The notes beneath the pieces were generated by a model. The model had not been told where the DNA came from and searched no databases. It was given only the letters and a program-made list of their open reading frames with translations. Both the position numbers and the translations under genes were made by a program. A stretch of 64,000 nt of DNA, taken from assembly GCA_024180945.1 (NCBI GenBank), contig JAKSGN010000005.1, positions 3,596,001 to 3,660,000 on the forward strand, given 5' to 3'. This document shows, one piece after another, positions 19,762 to 30,555 of the stretch; position 1 is the first letter of the stretch; every line of letters begins with the position of its first letter. Source of the stretch: Macrophomina tecta (Eukaryota > Ascomycota > Dothideomycetes > Botryosphaeriales > Botryosphaeriaceae).

Positions 19762-20976
19762 GGCGAGGTTGTCAAGGCGTGGAGCGAGGAGGATGTCACG
19801 GCGAGAGTTTGGGCGGGGATATAAGCATACGAGCAGGCAAAGAGCGGGCTGGGGTATGCCGCCGAGCTTCCTGCGCTGGGGCGTTCATGTGTGGCAGCGG
19901 CGCACAAACAGGGTCGCAAGCCAGCGGTGGGGAGGGTCTTGCATTTATCTCGGGACCGGCACGGGAGGCAGGGCTCGATGGCGATCCTGGGCATGGGACC
20001 GCGCGTGCGTTGGGCTGGGGATTTGTTAAAAGCACAGGAGTCGGCCGGCAGGGCTGCGGAGATAGTCGATCTCCGCCAGGATTTAGTCGGCTTGCTGGCC
20101 GCGCGCGCCCTCTTTCCTCCACATCGTTATGCGCGCCATCAAGCAGACGCCTCTTGGCGACCATGAAACCTCTCGAAACGAGGCCCGCGTCTTCTCCCTG
20201 GCGCATGCACAGCGGTCTGGTTTGTCTGCCAGTTAGCCAGTCCACCATCCCCTACCCCCCACTGACATCATTAGCGGCGGCCCGATGGCTGGAAACGTTC
20301 TGGGGGCGTAGTCATCTGAAGCATCGCCCAAACTATCTGTTCTTCCTCCGCGATCGCGCTGCCGGCACCCTGGTCTTGTTTGCTCCTGCTGGCGGGCATG
20401 AAATGAAGCCCGAAGCCGGCTGGCCCGCTCAGCACCAGCGACTGCTTCGACGCCGCGCACTCATGGCATACGACCAGGCGCACGACACCCTTTCCGACAC
20501 CGACCTGTGTCCCCGTTGGCAAGCACGCGTCGGGAATGGCACTATCCGATCGCGCGGCCTTCGGCATTCCGAGAGGTGACTGAGAGGGAGGCAGTCTTCC
20601 GAGCCATTTCCTGCCGAAGGCATCATGTCGCATCACATCTGGGTGGAAAGACGTGAGGGAAAGAGGTGAAGTTGGCGAGCTGCAGGGCTCCACGCAGGGC
20701 GCGCGCGAGAGGGAGTTGCCGGATGAACGAATAGGCAAGTCGTTCTTCCACCGGCCGAGACGCCCGCATTTTGGCGCCCGCATTTGCCCGCGTCCACTGC
20801 CGAGCTGCTCCTCCGCAACGCTTCCGACATCTTTCCCCGGCACCCCCAGCCCCAGGCACCATGTAGCTATTTCTTCCCCCACACGCCAACCTTACCGTTT
20901 CCTCCCCTACACGCCTTTCCTCGCACCTCCCCTCCTTCTTTCCCCCGAGTCGTGTTTGGTTGAGGCAATTGGCATC
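19762..20976. other. Divergent promoter region, 1.2 kb
   Basis: Between the transporter and thiolase genes. GC-rich, so long frames occur on both strands (for example 19476-20579 +), but they overlap one another and the transporter's first exon and show no family motif. No gene supported. Confidence 0.5.
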
Positions 20977-22285
20977 ATGGCAGGCTTCATCCAAAAGGGC
21001 GCCAAGAACATTCTCCAAAAGAACCCCAACGACGTCGTCTTCCTGTCTGCGCTGAGAACGCCAGTCACACGAGCGAAGAAGGGCGGCTTGAGGGATGCAT
21101 ACGACCATGAGCTCCTCGCCACAGTACGCCTACTGTTTTTTTCCCGAATAGCCGCAATCCTCTCCAGCTAACCCGCGTCTCCGCCACCAGGTGCTGAAAG
21201 CTACGCTCGACAAGAACCCCAAGCTCGACCCGGCCGCCGTGCAGGACATCCAGATCGGCACCGTGCTGTCGGAGCTGGGCGGCTCCAAAGCCGGCCGCAT
21301 GGCCGCCAACCATGTCGGCTACCCGAGCAGCGTGTCCTTCCAGACGGTGAACCGGGCGTGCAGCTCCGGCCTGGCCGCCATCACGGGCATCGCGCACAGC
21401 ATAGCGGTCGGCGCCGTCGATGTCGGCGTCGGCGGCGGCATGGAGAGCATGACGCGCAACTACGGGTCGCGCGCGATCCCGACGGTGCTGTGGCCCGCAC
21501 TGCGCGACAGCCCCGTCAAGGACGCCCGCGACTGCATCATGAACATGGGCCTCACAGCCGAGAACGTCGCCGAGCGCTACGGCGTGAGCCGCGCCGACCA
21601 GGACGCCTTCGCCGCCCACTCGCAGCGCAAGGCCGCCCAGGCGCAGAAGGAGGGCCTGTTCGACGCCGAGATCGTGCCCGTCACCACGCGCGTCCGCCCC
21701 GACCCGGAGGTCCCGGAGAACGAGGAGGAGATCATCGTCAACAAGGACGACGGCATCAGGCCGACGACGACGGCGGAGAAGCTGGCGACCATGAAGCCTG
21801 CGTTCAAGCCTGATGGCACGTCTACTGCTGGAAACAGCTCGCAGGTCTCCGACGGCGCAGCTGCGGCCCTCATGATGCGCCGGAGCACTGCTCACGCTCT
21901 CGGTCTGCACGACTCCATCATCGGCAAGTGGGCTGGCACACAGGTGGTTGGCTGCGCCCCCGATGAAATGGGCATTGGTCCCGCGATTGCTATTCCCAAG
22001 CTACTGGACTACACTTGTGTGAAGAAGGAGGAGATTGGCATCTGGGAGATCAATGAGGCATTTGCCAGTCAAGCCGTATACTGTGTCAGGAAGCTCGGCA
22101 TTGAGGAGGAGAAGGTCAACCCTAAGGGAGGTGCTATTGCTATCGGTCACCCGCTGGGCGCCACTGGTGCAAGGCAATTGGCGACTCTTCTGCCCGAGAT
22201 GGAGAGGCAAAGCAAAGAATTCGGCGTTATTAGCATGTGCATCGGAACTGGCATGGGCATGGCCAGTCTGATCGTGAGGGAATAG
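20977..22285 (+). CDS. 3-ketoacyl-CoA thiolase (acetyl-CoA C-acyltransferase)
   Basis: Catalyses the last step of beta-oxidation, splitting 3-ketoacyl-CoA into acetyl-CoA and a shortened acyl-CoA. Exons are 20977-21123 and 21191-22285 (intron 67 bases, GTACGC...CTAAC...CACCAG), giving 413 aa. The catalytic residues are Cys106 (NRACSSG), His369 (GGAIAIGHPLG) and Cys399 (MCIGTGMG). The interior (MGLTAENVAERYGVSRADQD, TAGNSSQVSDGAA, FEINEAFASQA-type block) matches the KAT/Pot1 branch rather than Erg10 acetoacetyl-CoA thiolase. The N-terminus (MAGFIQKGAKNILQKNPNDV) shows no obvious PTS2 nonapeptide, and the C-terminus IVRE is not a PTS1, so location is open: peroxisome by piggy-back, mitochondrion or cytosol. 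Confidence 0.93.
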
Positions 22286-22367
22286 TCACGAAATAGAATA
22301 ATGCAGCAATACCCTCGTGTGAAGAGTTGATGCATGGTTGGATATCATTATACTGAATGGGCGGTCA

Positions 22368-23375
22368 TCATGGCTCTGCAGATGCCTCCCCCTTCTTCTT
22401 CTTTTTCTTCTTTTTCCTTTTCTTCTTCTTGTCGGAGCGGTCGAAGAGCGCACTATCCGCAGGCGTTGTGGGCTCATTTGCTGCTTTGCCGTTGGCTGAA
22501 GACTCCGGCAATGTCAATTTCGACGCTGCATTGCTTGTCTCTCCCTCCAAATCATCGGAGCTGTCATCATCTTGCTGCGATTTCCTTTTTTCCGCTACCG
22601 GCGTTGCCTGCGATTTCTCCTCCTTGTGTGGATTATTCTCCGTTCCGGTCTTGACCGCAGTCCCTGCTTGGTCGGCCTGCGCCTTCTGCTTCTTACTCTT
22701 CTTCTTGGAGCGCTCTTCTAGGAGCTCATCAAGATAGCTTACGGGCCGCTTCCTCGTCTTCTCTTGTACCGCCGGTGCCTCCTGCTTTGCTTGGACCTTT
22801 CCCTTGACCTCGCTTTCAGAGTCACTGTCGCCCATAGATTCATGCTTGTTCACCGGAGCAGGCGCAGCTTTCCTCTTCGACCTGAACATAGCGGTGCGGC
22901 CGTTCTCCTCATCATCGCTGTCTTCCTGCACACGCGTGCCCTTGTTCGGTTTCTCTAATTTCTTGGTCGGCAAGTGTGCCGGGGCGTTTGAGATGTTGTC
23001 CGCGGGCTGGATAGCACGGCCTTTGGCAGCGTGTTTGCCGAGAAGTTGCTGGCGGAGGCGGTCGTTGGAGGAGAGCTGGTTGCGTTTGAAACTGCCGTCT
23101 GCGATTTCCTTTGGGGGTTCAGCGCCCACGCCAAGACTAGCAATTGTGAGTCAATCTGGCATGGAAAAATTTCGAGAAGTTCCCAAGGCATACATATCGG
23201 AACCGGGAGTGAACAAGGCGGTCTCCTCGTGGTGTAGCTGCTCGGACGTCTTCTGGGCGGCAGCATCTTCGGCGGGGCGCGGGGGCAGCCATGATGCGAC
23301 GAGGCTCTGGCTGCGGGCCAGGGCGACGCTGACCCGGTTGAAGGCGACGTCTTCTGGGCGCACAGCCGCAGGCAT
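22368..23375 (-). CDS. DUF3245-like nuclear-type protein with Lys-rich tail
   Basis: Exons are 23194-23375 and 22368-23136 (intron 57 bases, GTATGC...TTGCTAG), giving 316 aa. The first exon has the conserved N-terminal motif of the fungal DUF3245 family (FNRVSVALARSQSLVASWLP). The rest is highly charged and disordered, with acidic-serine patches (EDSDDEEN, GDSDSESE, QDDDSSDD), the block RPVSYLDELLEERSKKKSKK and a poly-Lys stretch of about 14 residues near the C-terminus that should act as a nuclear or nucleolar signal. The function of the family is not known to me. It is divergent from the succinyl-CoA ligase gene, with 205 bases between starts. Confidence 0.85.
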
Positions 23376-23580
23376 CGTGGAGGGCGGTTGGCGGGGGAGG
23401 TGTTTGGCGGGAGGTGGTAAAAAGTTAGGCGGGCATGCGTCGTGGGCCACCTGCCACGCGCCAAGAACTGCCGCAAAACCAGCTGCTTGTGACCCCGGAC
23501 CCTATCACAACCGGCGTAACAGCTTTCTTCAGCAAACCCATCTCCGCTCTACCTCCCTCCTCCATCGCCAGAAAGCCATC

Positions 23581-25184
23581 ATGTACAAGTTGGCGCGCGC
23601 CGGTCGGCCTATGGCCAGTGCCCTCAGGGCCTCCCAGGTATATACCGCCCTCGAGGCTGCCAGCGCGGCGTATGCTGCTGCTGCTCTCCGCCTGCATAAA
23701 CACCCATGCTGACCCGTCTCCAGGCTGCTCCTTTGAGGAACTCCGTTATCCAGCAGACCCGCAACCTCTCGATCCACGAGTACCGCTCTGCTGCCCTCCT
23801 CGAATCCGTACGCCGCCCGCCCGCGCCTCCCCATCCGCGTCCCGGCTTCCGCTAATAACCGCGCAGTATGGCATTGGTGTCCCGAAGGGCAACGTTGCCA
23901 ACACGCCCCAGGAGGCCGAGGCCGTTGCTAAGAGCATCTGTACGTGGTGCATTGGATCCGTTGACGGGGCTACTGACCAACAATAACAGCTGGCGATGAC
24001 ATGGTTATCAAGGCCCAGGTGCTTGCTGGTGGCAGAGGAAAGGGTACCTTCGACAACGGTTTCAAGGGCGGAGTCCGCGTTATTTACTCGTAGGGCCACC
24101 CTCTCCTCTCTCCGAGTTATCCCCAAACCATGGCATATCAGCTGATGTTAGTGCTGGAACCAGACCCACCGAGGCTCGCATCCTTGCTGAGCAGATGATC
24201 GGCCACAAGCTCATCACCAAGCAGACCGGCGCCCAGGGCCGCCTCTGCAACTCTGTCTTCATTGTTGAGCGCAAGTTCGCTCGCCGCGAGTTCTACCTTG
24301 CCATTCTGATGGACCGTGCCACCCAGGGACCCGTCATTGTCGCCTCGTCCCAGGGTGGCATGGACATCGAGACCGTGGCCAAGGAGCACCCGGAGGCCAT
24401 CATCACCACCAAGATCGATATCCACAAGGGTGTCACTGATGACATTGCCCGTGACATCGCCGTCCAGCTTGGTTTCTCTGAGCAGTGCGTCGAGGACGCC
24501 AAGGACACCATCCAGAAGCTCTACAAGGTCTTCATGGAGAAGGATGCCACCCAGATCGAGATTAACCCTCTGTCTGAGACCACCGACCACCAGGTCCTCG
24601 CCATGGACGCCAAGCTGAACTTCGACGACAACGCCGACTTCCGCCAGCAGGAGGTCTTCTCGTGGCGCGACGTCACCCAGGAGGACCCCGATGAGGTCAA
24701 GGCCGCTCAGTCCAACCTGAACTTCATCAAGCTGGATGGTGACATCGGCTGCCTGGTCAACGGTGCCGGTCTTGCCATGGCTACCATGGATATCATCAAG
24801 CTCAATGGCGGCCAGCCCGCTAACTTCCTTGACGTTGGTGGTGGTGCCACCCCGGAGGCCATCAAGCAGGCCTTCGAGCTCATCACCTCCGACCCCAAAG
24901 TCACGGCCATCTTCGTTAACATTTTCGGTGGTATCGTCCGCTGCGACGCCATCGCCAAGGGCCTCATCTCGGTCGTCCAGAGCATGAACCTGCGTATCCC
25001 CATCATTGCCCGGTTACAGGGTACCAACATGGAGGCCGCCCACAAGCTCATCAACGAGTCCGGCCTTAAGATTTTCTCCATCGATGACCTGCAGAACGCG
25101 GCCGAGAAGTCGGTCCAGTTCTCCAAGGTCGTCAAGATGGCCCGTGACATTGACGTTGGCGTCGAGTTCACCCTGGGCATCTAA
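23581..25184 (+). CDS. Succinate-CoA ligase subunit beta, mitochondrial
   Basis: TCA-cycle enzyme of the mitochondrial matrix (succinyl-CoA + NDP + Pi to succinate + CoA + NTP), acting with the alpha subunit. Five exons are 23581-23637, 23724-23807, 23867-23939, 23990-24089 and 24164-25184; introns are 50-86 bases, with donors GTATAT, GTACGC, GTACGT and GTAGGG. The product is 444 aa. The N-terminal 33 residues are basic and Ser-rich with a typical presequence; the mature protein starts near LSIHEYRS. The ATP-grasp domain shows GGRGKGTF (85-92), and the C-terminal CoA-ligase domain shows [13 protein letters not shown] and [10 protein letters not shown]. All phases agree. Intron density is concentrated in the 5' third, as usual in fungal mitochondrial genes. 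Confidence 0.95.
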
Positions 25185-27299
25185 ATACCCCCTCCTGCCG
25201 CGTGTTTCACAACTTTTTTGGGATAGGTAGTACTGCGGGAAAGAAACAGGCAATGGCGAGCAAACAAGAGAGCGTGTGGTTCCTTTAACAACCCCCTTAG
25301 ATTCCTGGTTCTTTTTACTCTCTCCTGGGCGGCGTGTTATAACCATCATCTGGTTTTTCTCTGTGTGTAATCGTGTGTGCGCTCGAGCATTATATATGTC
25401 TGTGTGAGATGGCGAAAGTATTGTCCCAACTGAGTGACTTCGTTGCGGTTTTGGCTGGGGTTTCCGCCCCGCTTGATACTAATGTGTCTGCCTTCCAAAG
25501 GGAGCAGGAATCACGTGTGCGATATCGGTTGATGTGGCAGGCGGGCGGTTGATTAGTGAGACAGCTATGAGGATAAGAAAACCTCGGAGGCACAGTGAAT
25601 GGCAAAAAGATCTTACCTCTGCTCTATCAATTTTTGAAGCCGAGCGACAGCAATCCCATCGTTATGTACTGCATTGCTCATGGGCAGTAGAAGTTGTTTA
25701 TCCGAACGTGAACTGAGGGAAATTGTATCCTGATGACTCCTTCAACCCCTCACGGCATGCTCGGCCTGAGGTAATTTTGTTGCCCTTCACTGTGGAAGTG
25801 GATGTCTACTGCTTTTCTCGTCCCGTTGCCGGCACGTTGGACCTGAAAATGGCCCTGTAATTGTCTACGTGGTGGGCAGAACAACCGGCAGTGTCTGCAT
25901 CCATCTGCTGAAGAGCCACGAGCAGCGGTGGTGGTGCAGAATGAGCGTAGGGCTTTGCATATATTCCAGTCATTACGGCGTGAAGTAAAACGGACAAGGG
26001 AGTAAGCATATAGCGGGGTGAAATGAGAGATCACCGAGTTCGGGAAGGCTTTGAGCCTGAACGAAACCAGTCACCGCCCCTTTATTCCACGATAACAGTT
26101 TTGTTCTCCTCGGTCGGTTCCAGGTCTTCGTGTCGCCGCTCTGCCTCAAGTCTTGCTTCATGGAGTCCAAACTCGTGTCCTGAATCCATGTTCACAGCAG
26201 ATGTAACATTGCGGTGTAATGTTCTGAAGGAGCAGGGCCAGGTAATCAAGCCACTGCGGCGCCTGAGAATCTCTGCATCCTCACGTCTTGCAGTACTTCC
26301 TGGAAACCTCGAAGTTTTTGTCCTGTTTATCCGACTAATTTGAAAACACTCTCTGTAGATAATGCACTCATCTCTATCTTTTGGCTTCGGGCTGCTGCTC
26401 TTTGCATTGGTATTTCCGCATCCCTTCAGCCAGTGCTTAAATTGGTGGACTAACTTGCATAGCCCAATGCATTGCTCCCAAACCATTTCGCCTGAATGCC
26501 CTCAGGCGAGGGAGATGATACAAATTACCCGCGCTGTCCTCGCCAGGGCTCGGAAGGACGGCATGAACCTCTCCCCTGCCATCGCCTCGTCGGCTCTCAT
26601 CACGGGCTTGGGGTCATACTCGCAACACGAGGCTTGACTGTTAGGGGACCAGAATAGTTCATTGAAGATGCTTGCGCTATGGGAAGAACTTTTTTTTTTT
26701 TTTTTTTTTTTGATTTCACGTATATCTAGTCTTCATAGCGCATTTTTCGAAAAGGGATGGATAAGGATGAGTGCTGGTACGCGCACAACCCGAAAGGGAG
26801 CGGATCAATTGAATCTGGATGATGATTGTTGTTGAGGGTCCACCTCGCTGCTAGCTACCTACCTTAAGCTGCCTGTCTGTGTGATTGGTGTCGGGGATCA
26901 CCTGATATACTGACCCCTTTACTTTTTCACCCTTACCGCTTGCTGACCTAATACTATCAAACTCGACTTGGCGAGCGATGGCTTGCCAAGCAATCAATTG
27001 AAAGCCATGGCGGCTGTTCACATAGATGTTAAGTGGCCCCGAGCTGAGCAACATAGAGGTGTCTCCAGCTGCGATTCATCTGCTCACGCAGCCTTGCTTC
27101 CCGTAAAGCTTTGCACTGATCTTCCCCTTAGCCATGGCAATACCAGCCATCCAGCGTTCTTGTTCCACGCTGAAGGAGAAAACCCTTGTGGTTGAGAGTG
27201 ATGGGAAGCCGAAACATCCCAGGCAGTAAGGGACTTCCTTCCAGCCATAGTCTTTGAAGCGGTAGCAGTGCAGCTTCCAGGCAGGAGCTAACAGTTCCC
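25185..27299. other. Gene-poor region
   Basis: No supported gene except a low-confidence minus-strand frame (separate entry). Holds a T-run of 23-24 bases at 26690-26713. The composition is mixed, with many stops in all frames. Confidence 0.5.
26082..26640 (-). pseudogene. Coding-like minus-strand frame, unidentified
   Basis: A frame of 134 codons (26082-26486) ends in a natural-looking acidic tail (HEDLEPTEENKTVIVE). The same frame upstream (to about 26640) reads further protein-like residues (DEAMAGERFMPSFRALARTA) before a TGA. No start, splice signal or family is recognised. It may be a decayed gene or chance. Confidence 0.2.
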
Positions 27300-28376
27300 A
27301 GGGGCTATTCCCTTTTCTTAGTCGGTGCCTTCATAGTGAACTTGACAGCCTGCTGCCTCCTCTTCGGCTTCGGTGTCTATCAACCCCTCTACGGGACAAT
27401 GGCGACAAAGAACGGAACGCCATTTACAGGCGCATACCTGTCTCTCGTTCATGCCCACCATGACCGTTGCCCCGGCTTGGTTTGCAAAGCACAGAGCGCT
27501 CCCCATGGGCACCGTCTCTTCCGGCACCGGCTTTGGAGGTTTGGTCTGGGCTCCCGCGCTCACAGCGTGCATTGAACACATGGGTTTCCGCAACACTCTC
27601 CGTCTCACCGGCACCCTTTCGACCGCACTCATATACGCGTCAGGATGCTTTGTCAAGTGGGAGCCGTCCATTTCTACCCACCTGCACGCCAACAACGCGA
27701 AGACCTCTCGGACCACCGGCGTCTGCAAGATCCCTCTTCTCACGCGAAGGAGTGTGATGCAGCGCAAGTCCGTCAAGCAGGTGCTGAGCGCAGCTTTCGA
27801 GAGTGTTGCCTACTACACGCCGGTACTCTTCACAGTCTCAGACGCGAGAACGCTTGGGGATGACGAAAGCGACGGCGCCAACCTCACTGCGGTGAGCAAT
27901 GCGTGCAACGCAATCGGAAAAATTGCCGTCGGCTTCATCGCAAACCAAATAGGCCGGCTTAACTCCCTCTTCCTGACCACCTTCATCAGCACTGCCGCAG
28001 CATTAGCTTTTTGGCTTCCTTGCACGGCGATTTGGAAGGATAGCGAAACGTAGGCAGGGGGGCTCTTCGTTACATTCACCGTTTTGTACGGACCTTTTCG
28101 CGAGCGCATTCATCAGCTTGTTCTCGCCGACGCTGATGGAGCTGTTTGGTGTTCGAGAGCTACGACGCGTGGCTGGGGTCATGCACATGGCACATGGAAT
28201 GGCTGCCATGGTGAGAATACCTGTTGCTGATGTCCAAGTTCGTGGTCGAAGCTATGTATGGATGGTAACCTTAGTGAGCTGCCTTCCTTTCGCGGCAACT
28301 GCTTCTGCAGCTGGGGTGATCATAGAGCCTATGTTGGGCCGTGCTGGTGGAAATAGCGATGGATATTGAGGCGAAA
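27300..28376 (+). pseudogene. Broken MFS monocarboxylate-transporter-like gene
   Basis: Segments in order match the fungal MCT/MCH branch of the major facilitator superfamily: a first helix with FGFGVYQPLYGTMA (27320-27430), then MGTVSSGTGFGGLVWAP (about 27500), LGDDESDGANLTAVSNACNA with IGKIAVGF (about 27855-27945), and a C-terminal part SPTLMELFGVRELRRVAGVM to about 28376. The frame changes near 27430, with several helices missing there; a TAG interrupts at 28051-28053 and the frame shifts again near 28095. No introns explain these breaks. It is a dead transporter, probably for a carboxylate; the original substrate is unknown. Confidence 0.75.
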
Positions 28377-30431
28377 TACATATCGTTGGGAGCCGTATGT
28401 CGGTGCAAGGAACCGATCTCTTGCATTGCAGGCTATTCCCCACAGTGTAGGTGGAGTTGTCGGCTCGGCTTATCCACCATCACAATATCCAATTTTGCAC
28501 ATTTTTCCTTTTTCAGTTTGATAGTCATTTCCCTCTCACGGGCAGTTATTCGAGAAACTCAATCATGGAAATCTTATGGCAGGGGAATGGATAAGCTGGT
28601 CTGAGAACCGTCCTCAGACTCATAATTTGTAAAGGAATCGATTTCTCTATTGTAGGCTTTCCCCGACAGCAGACAGAATCTATTCTCCTCACGCATCATG
28701 CCCGGAATTGCCGGGCCTATGTACTGTAGTCATCGCGGCTCCAGTGGCAAAGGTGGTGGGTTGGGCTCTGCGCAAAGGACTATTACAAGACATGGCAGGA
28801 TGACTCACCTTTACCGATCTTAGATGCTGATGCCTTTACGTATAAGTAACTGAAATCGCCATGCGTCCACAAGCCATAACTTCCTTCCACAACAGAACAC
28901 TCCCGAATCAAGTTGGACATCATGGTGCGGGCTACAAGGAATTGCTGGATTATATGAAGGCTCCTGGGAGTGGTTTCACGAACATCGTGCTGCCGTACTC
29001 CGGAGGGTTTGAGTTGAGCCTCTACTACCCGCATCGGTAGGGCATGTTGCCTTCAGTGGTGAGACCATCTCCTGTGGTCATGGTTGTTATTGACGAAACT
29101 CTTTAGTTCTTTCCTCTTGCTTCAGGCATCGTCTTTCATCCGCTCACGCTTTCAATGCACTGGTTTCAGGACGTCACGGATTCACCACTAAAGGCGTCTC
29201 AACAATAAAACAATGGATTTCAATCAATGAGGTCACGTTCGCGTCAAGCTGCTCGTGCCTTGTGTGTGTACACTGAGTCCACGCCCATGACTCCCGCCGC
29301 GCTGAAAATCTGTACACATGGGCGCGCCAATGAGATGCAAGGACTCAAAGAGTAGCCTTACAACTCATAGCATATTTTTGTCTAGAGGGCTAAAATCTTC
29401 ACAACGCTTACATCTCGCAATTGCTTCGGCTCCCTAGTAGTAAGTGATGCTGAAATGGTCATGCTATCACTGAGCCCTACAGGCAATCCCAGCCATTCCG
29501 TCCAGAAAGTGTGCGCGCGTTGCTCCAATTAGGAGACCACTGCTTGTAGCCATATTACATCGTCCAGCGCAGCGGTGCGGCCATGGTGCCCATGAGCGGG
29601 GGGCTGCAGGAATTGGGTCAGCACTACGGTGGCCGCAACCAATTCTAACCGGAAGCACGTTCTCCTCTTGTAGAAGGGAAAGATCCAATCATTCTTGGAA
29701 TGGATGAAGTGCAGTTGTAAAGCCAGGTAGCCTCATGGTTATTCGAATTGAAATGTTGCATAAATCCAAGGAAGAGACAGATATGAAGCAGGACAGATGT
29801 TTCACTTCGAGCAATGTTGGTGTTTAAAGAATCCCTGACGCTAGACTTGACACAAAGATAGAAGGAGCAGGAAACCAAAAGCTTTCCAAACAACTCAGTT
29901 TACGACGCAGATAGGCCATGTAATGAAAAAGTAAACATTGGGCAAACGCATGCATCAATTGAAATCGCTACTTTGGAAATGCCGTGTCTTCTCTTACTCC
30001 GCCTTGTTGATTGCGCTTGAGTGAGTCTGACACGACCTTCAGCGATAGCTCGACTATTTAAGTACCATCATGGACAGATGAAATAGTCGCATCCGGGCGG
30101 AAACGTCAGCGCTTCACTCAAACTCATCCGGATGCCTGATCAAGTCCCTATGCTTGCCGGTTGCCGGACTGTATGGACTAAAATCCAGGTCCTCCATCTT
30201 CTGGCGCGGTAGGTATGAGACCAATATAGCGGGACTCTCCTAAGGTCTGAGCACGTGCACAAAACCCAGTACGTAGCTCTGGAACAGGCTTCGCCGGAGT
30301 TGAACATCTTCAAGGACCCCTGGTGTGTTTTCCGAACATCCTTACCTCCCAAACACCAAAATAGCGGCTCACACGCCCAACTGCGGCACCAAATCCTACC
30401 TTCATAACCAACAGTCCCAGAACAGTCCTCC
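28377..30431. other. Gene-poor region
   Basis: No gene supported. Two imperfect direct repeats of about 40 bases lie at about 28414-28449 and 28633-28668, differing mostly by C/T changes. Other frames are short. Confidence 0.5.
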
Positions 30432-30550
30432 ACGTACGACCATAGGTCGCAGAAAGCAACGGATCCCGTCCGCTCTCCGATATTTAACCTGCGAACCGGC
30501 CGATTAGTACTCAAGTGGGTGACCATTGGGGAATCCCGGCTGTTGTACGT
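30432..30550 (+). rRNA. 5S rRNA gene, dispersed single copy
   Basis: The 119-base sequence starts ACGTACGACCATAGG and ends GGCTGTTGTACGT. Helix I pairs ACGTAC with GTACGT. Conserved fungal 5S blocks are visible: GGATCCCGTCCGCTCTCCGAT, then TTAGTACTCAAGTGGGTGACCA (internal promoter C-box). Helix II pairs GGTCGCAG with CTGCG-A-ACC although both strands differ from common versions, so its structure is kept. A T6 terminator follows. Pezizomycotina usually carry 5S genes dispersed singly, as here. Confidence 0.88.
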
Positions 30551-30555
30551 TTTTT
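30550..30555 (+). terminator. RNA polymerase III terminator of the 5S gene
   Basis: Six T residues directly follow the last paired base of helix I. Confidence 0.7.

Noticed and set aside
19476..20579. Long plus-strand frame of 367 codons
   Set aside because: It overlaps the first exon of the SLAC1-type transporter on the other strand and lies in GC-rich promoter DNA. Composition is biased and no motif is seen.
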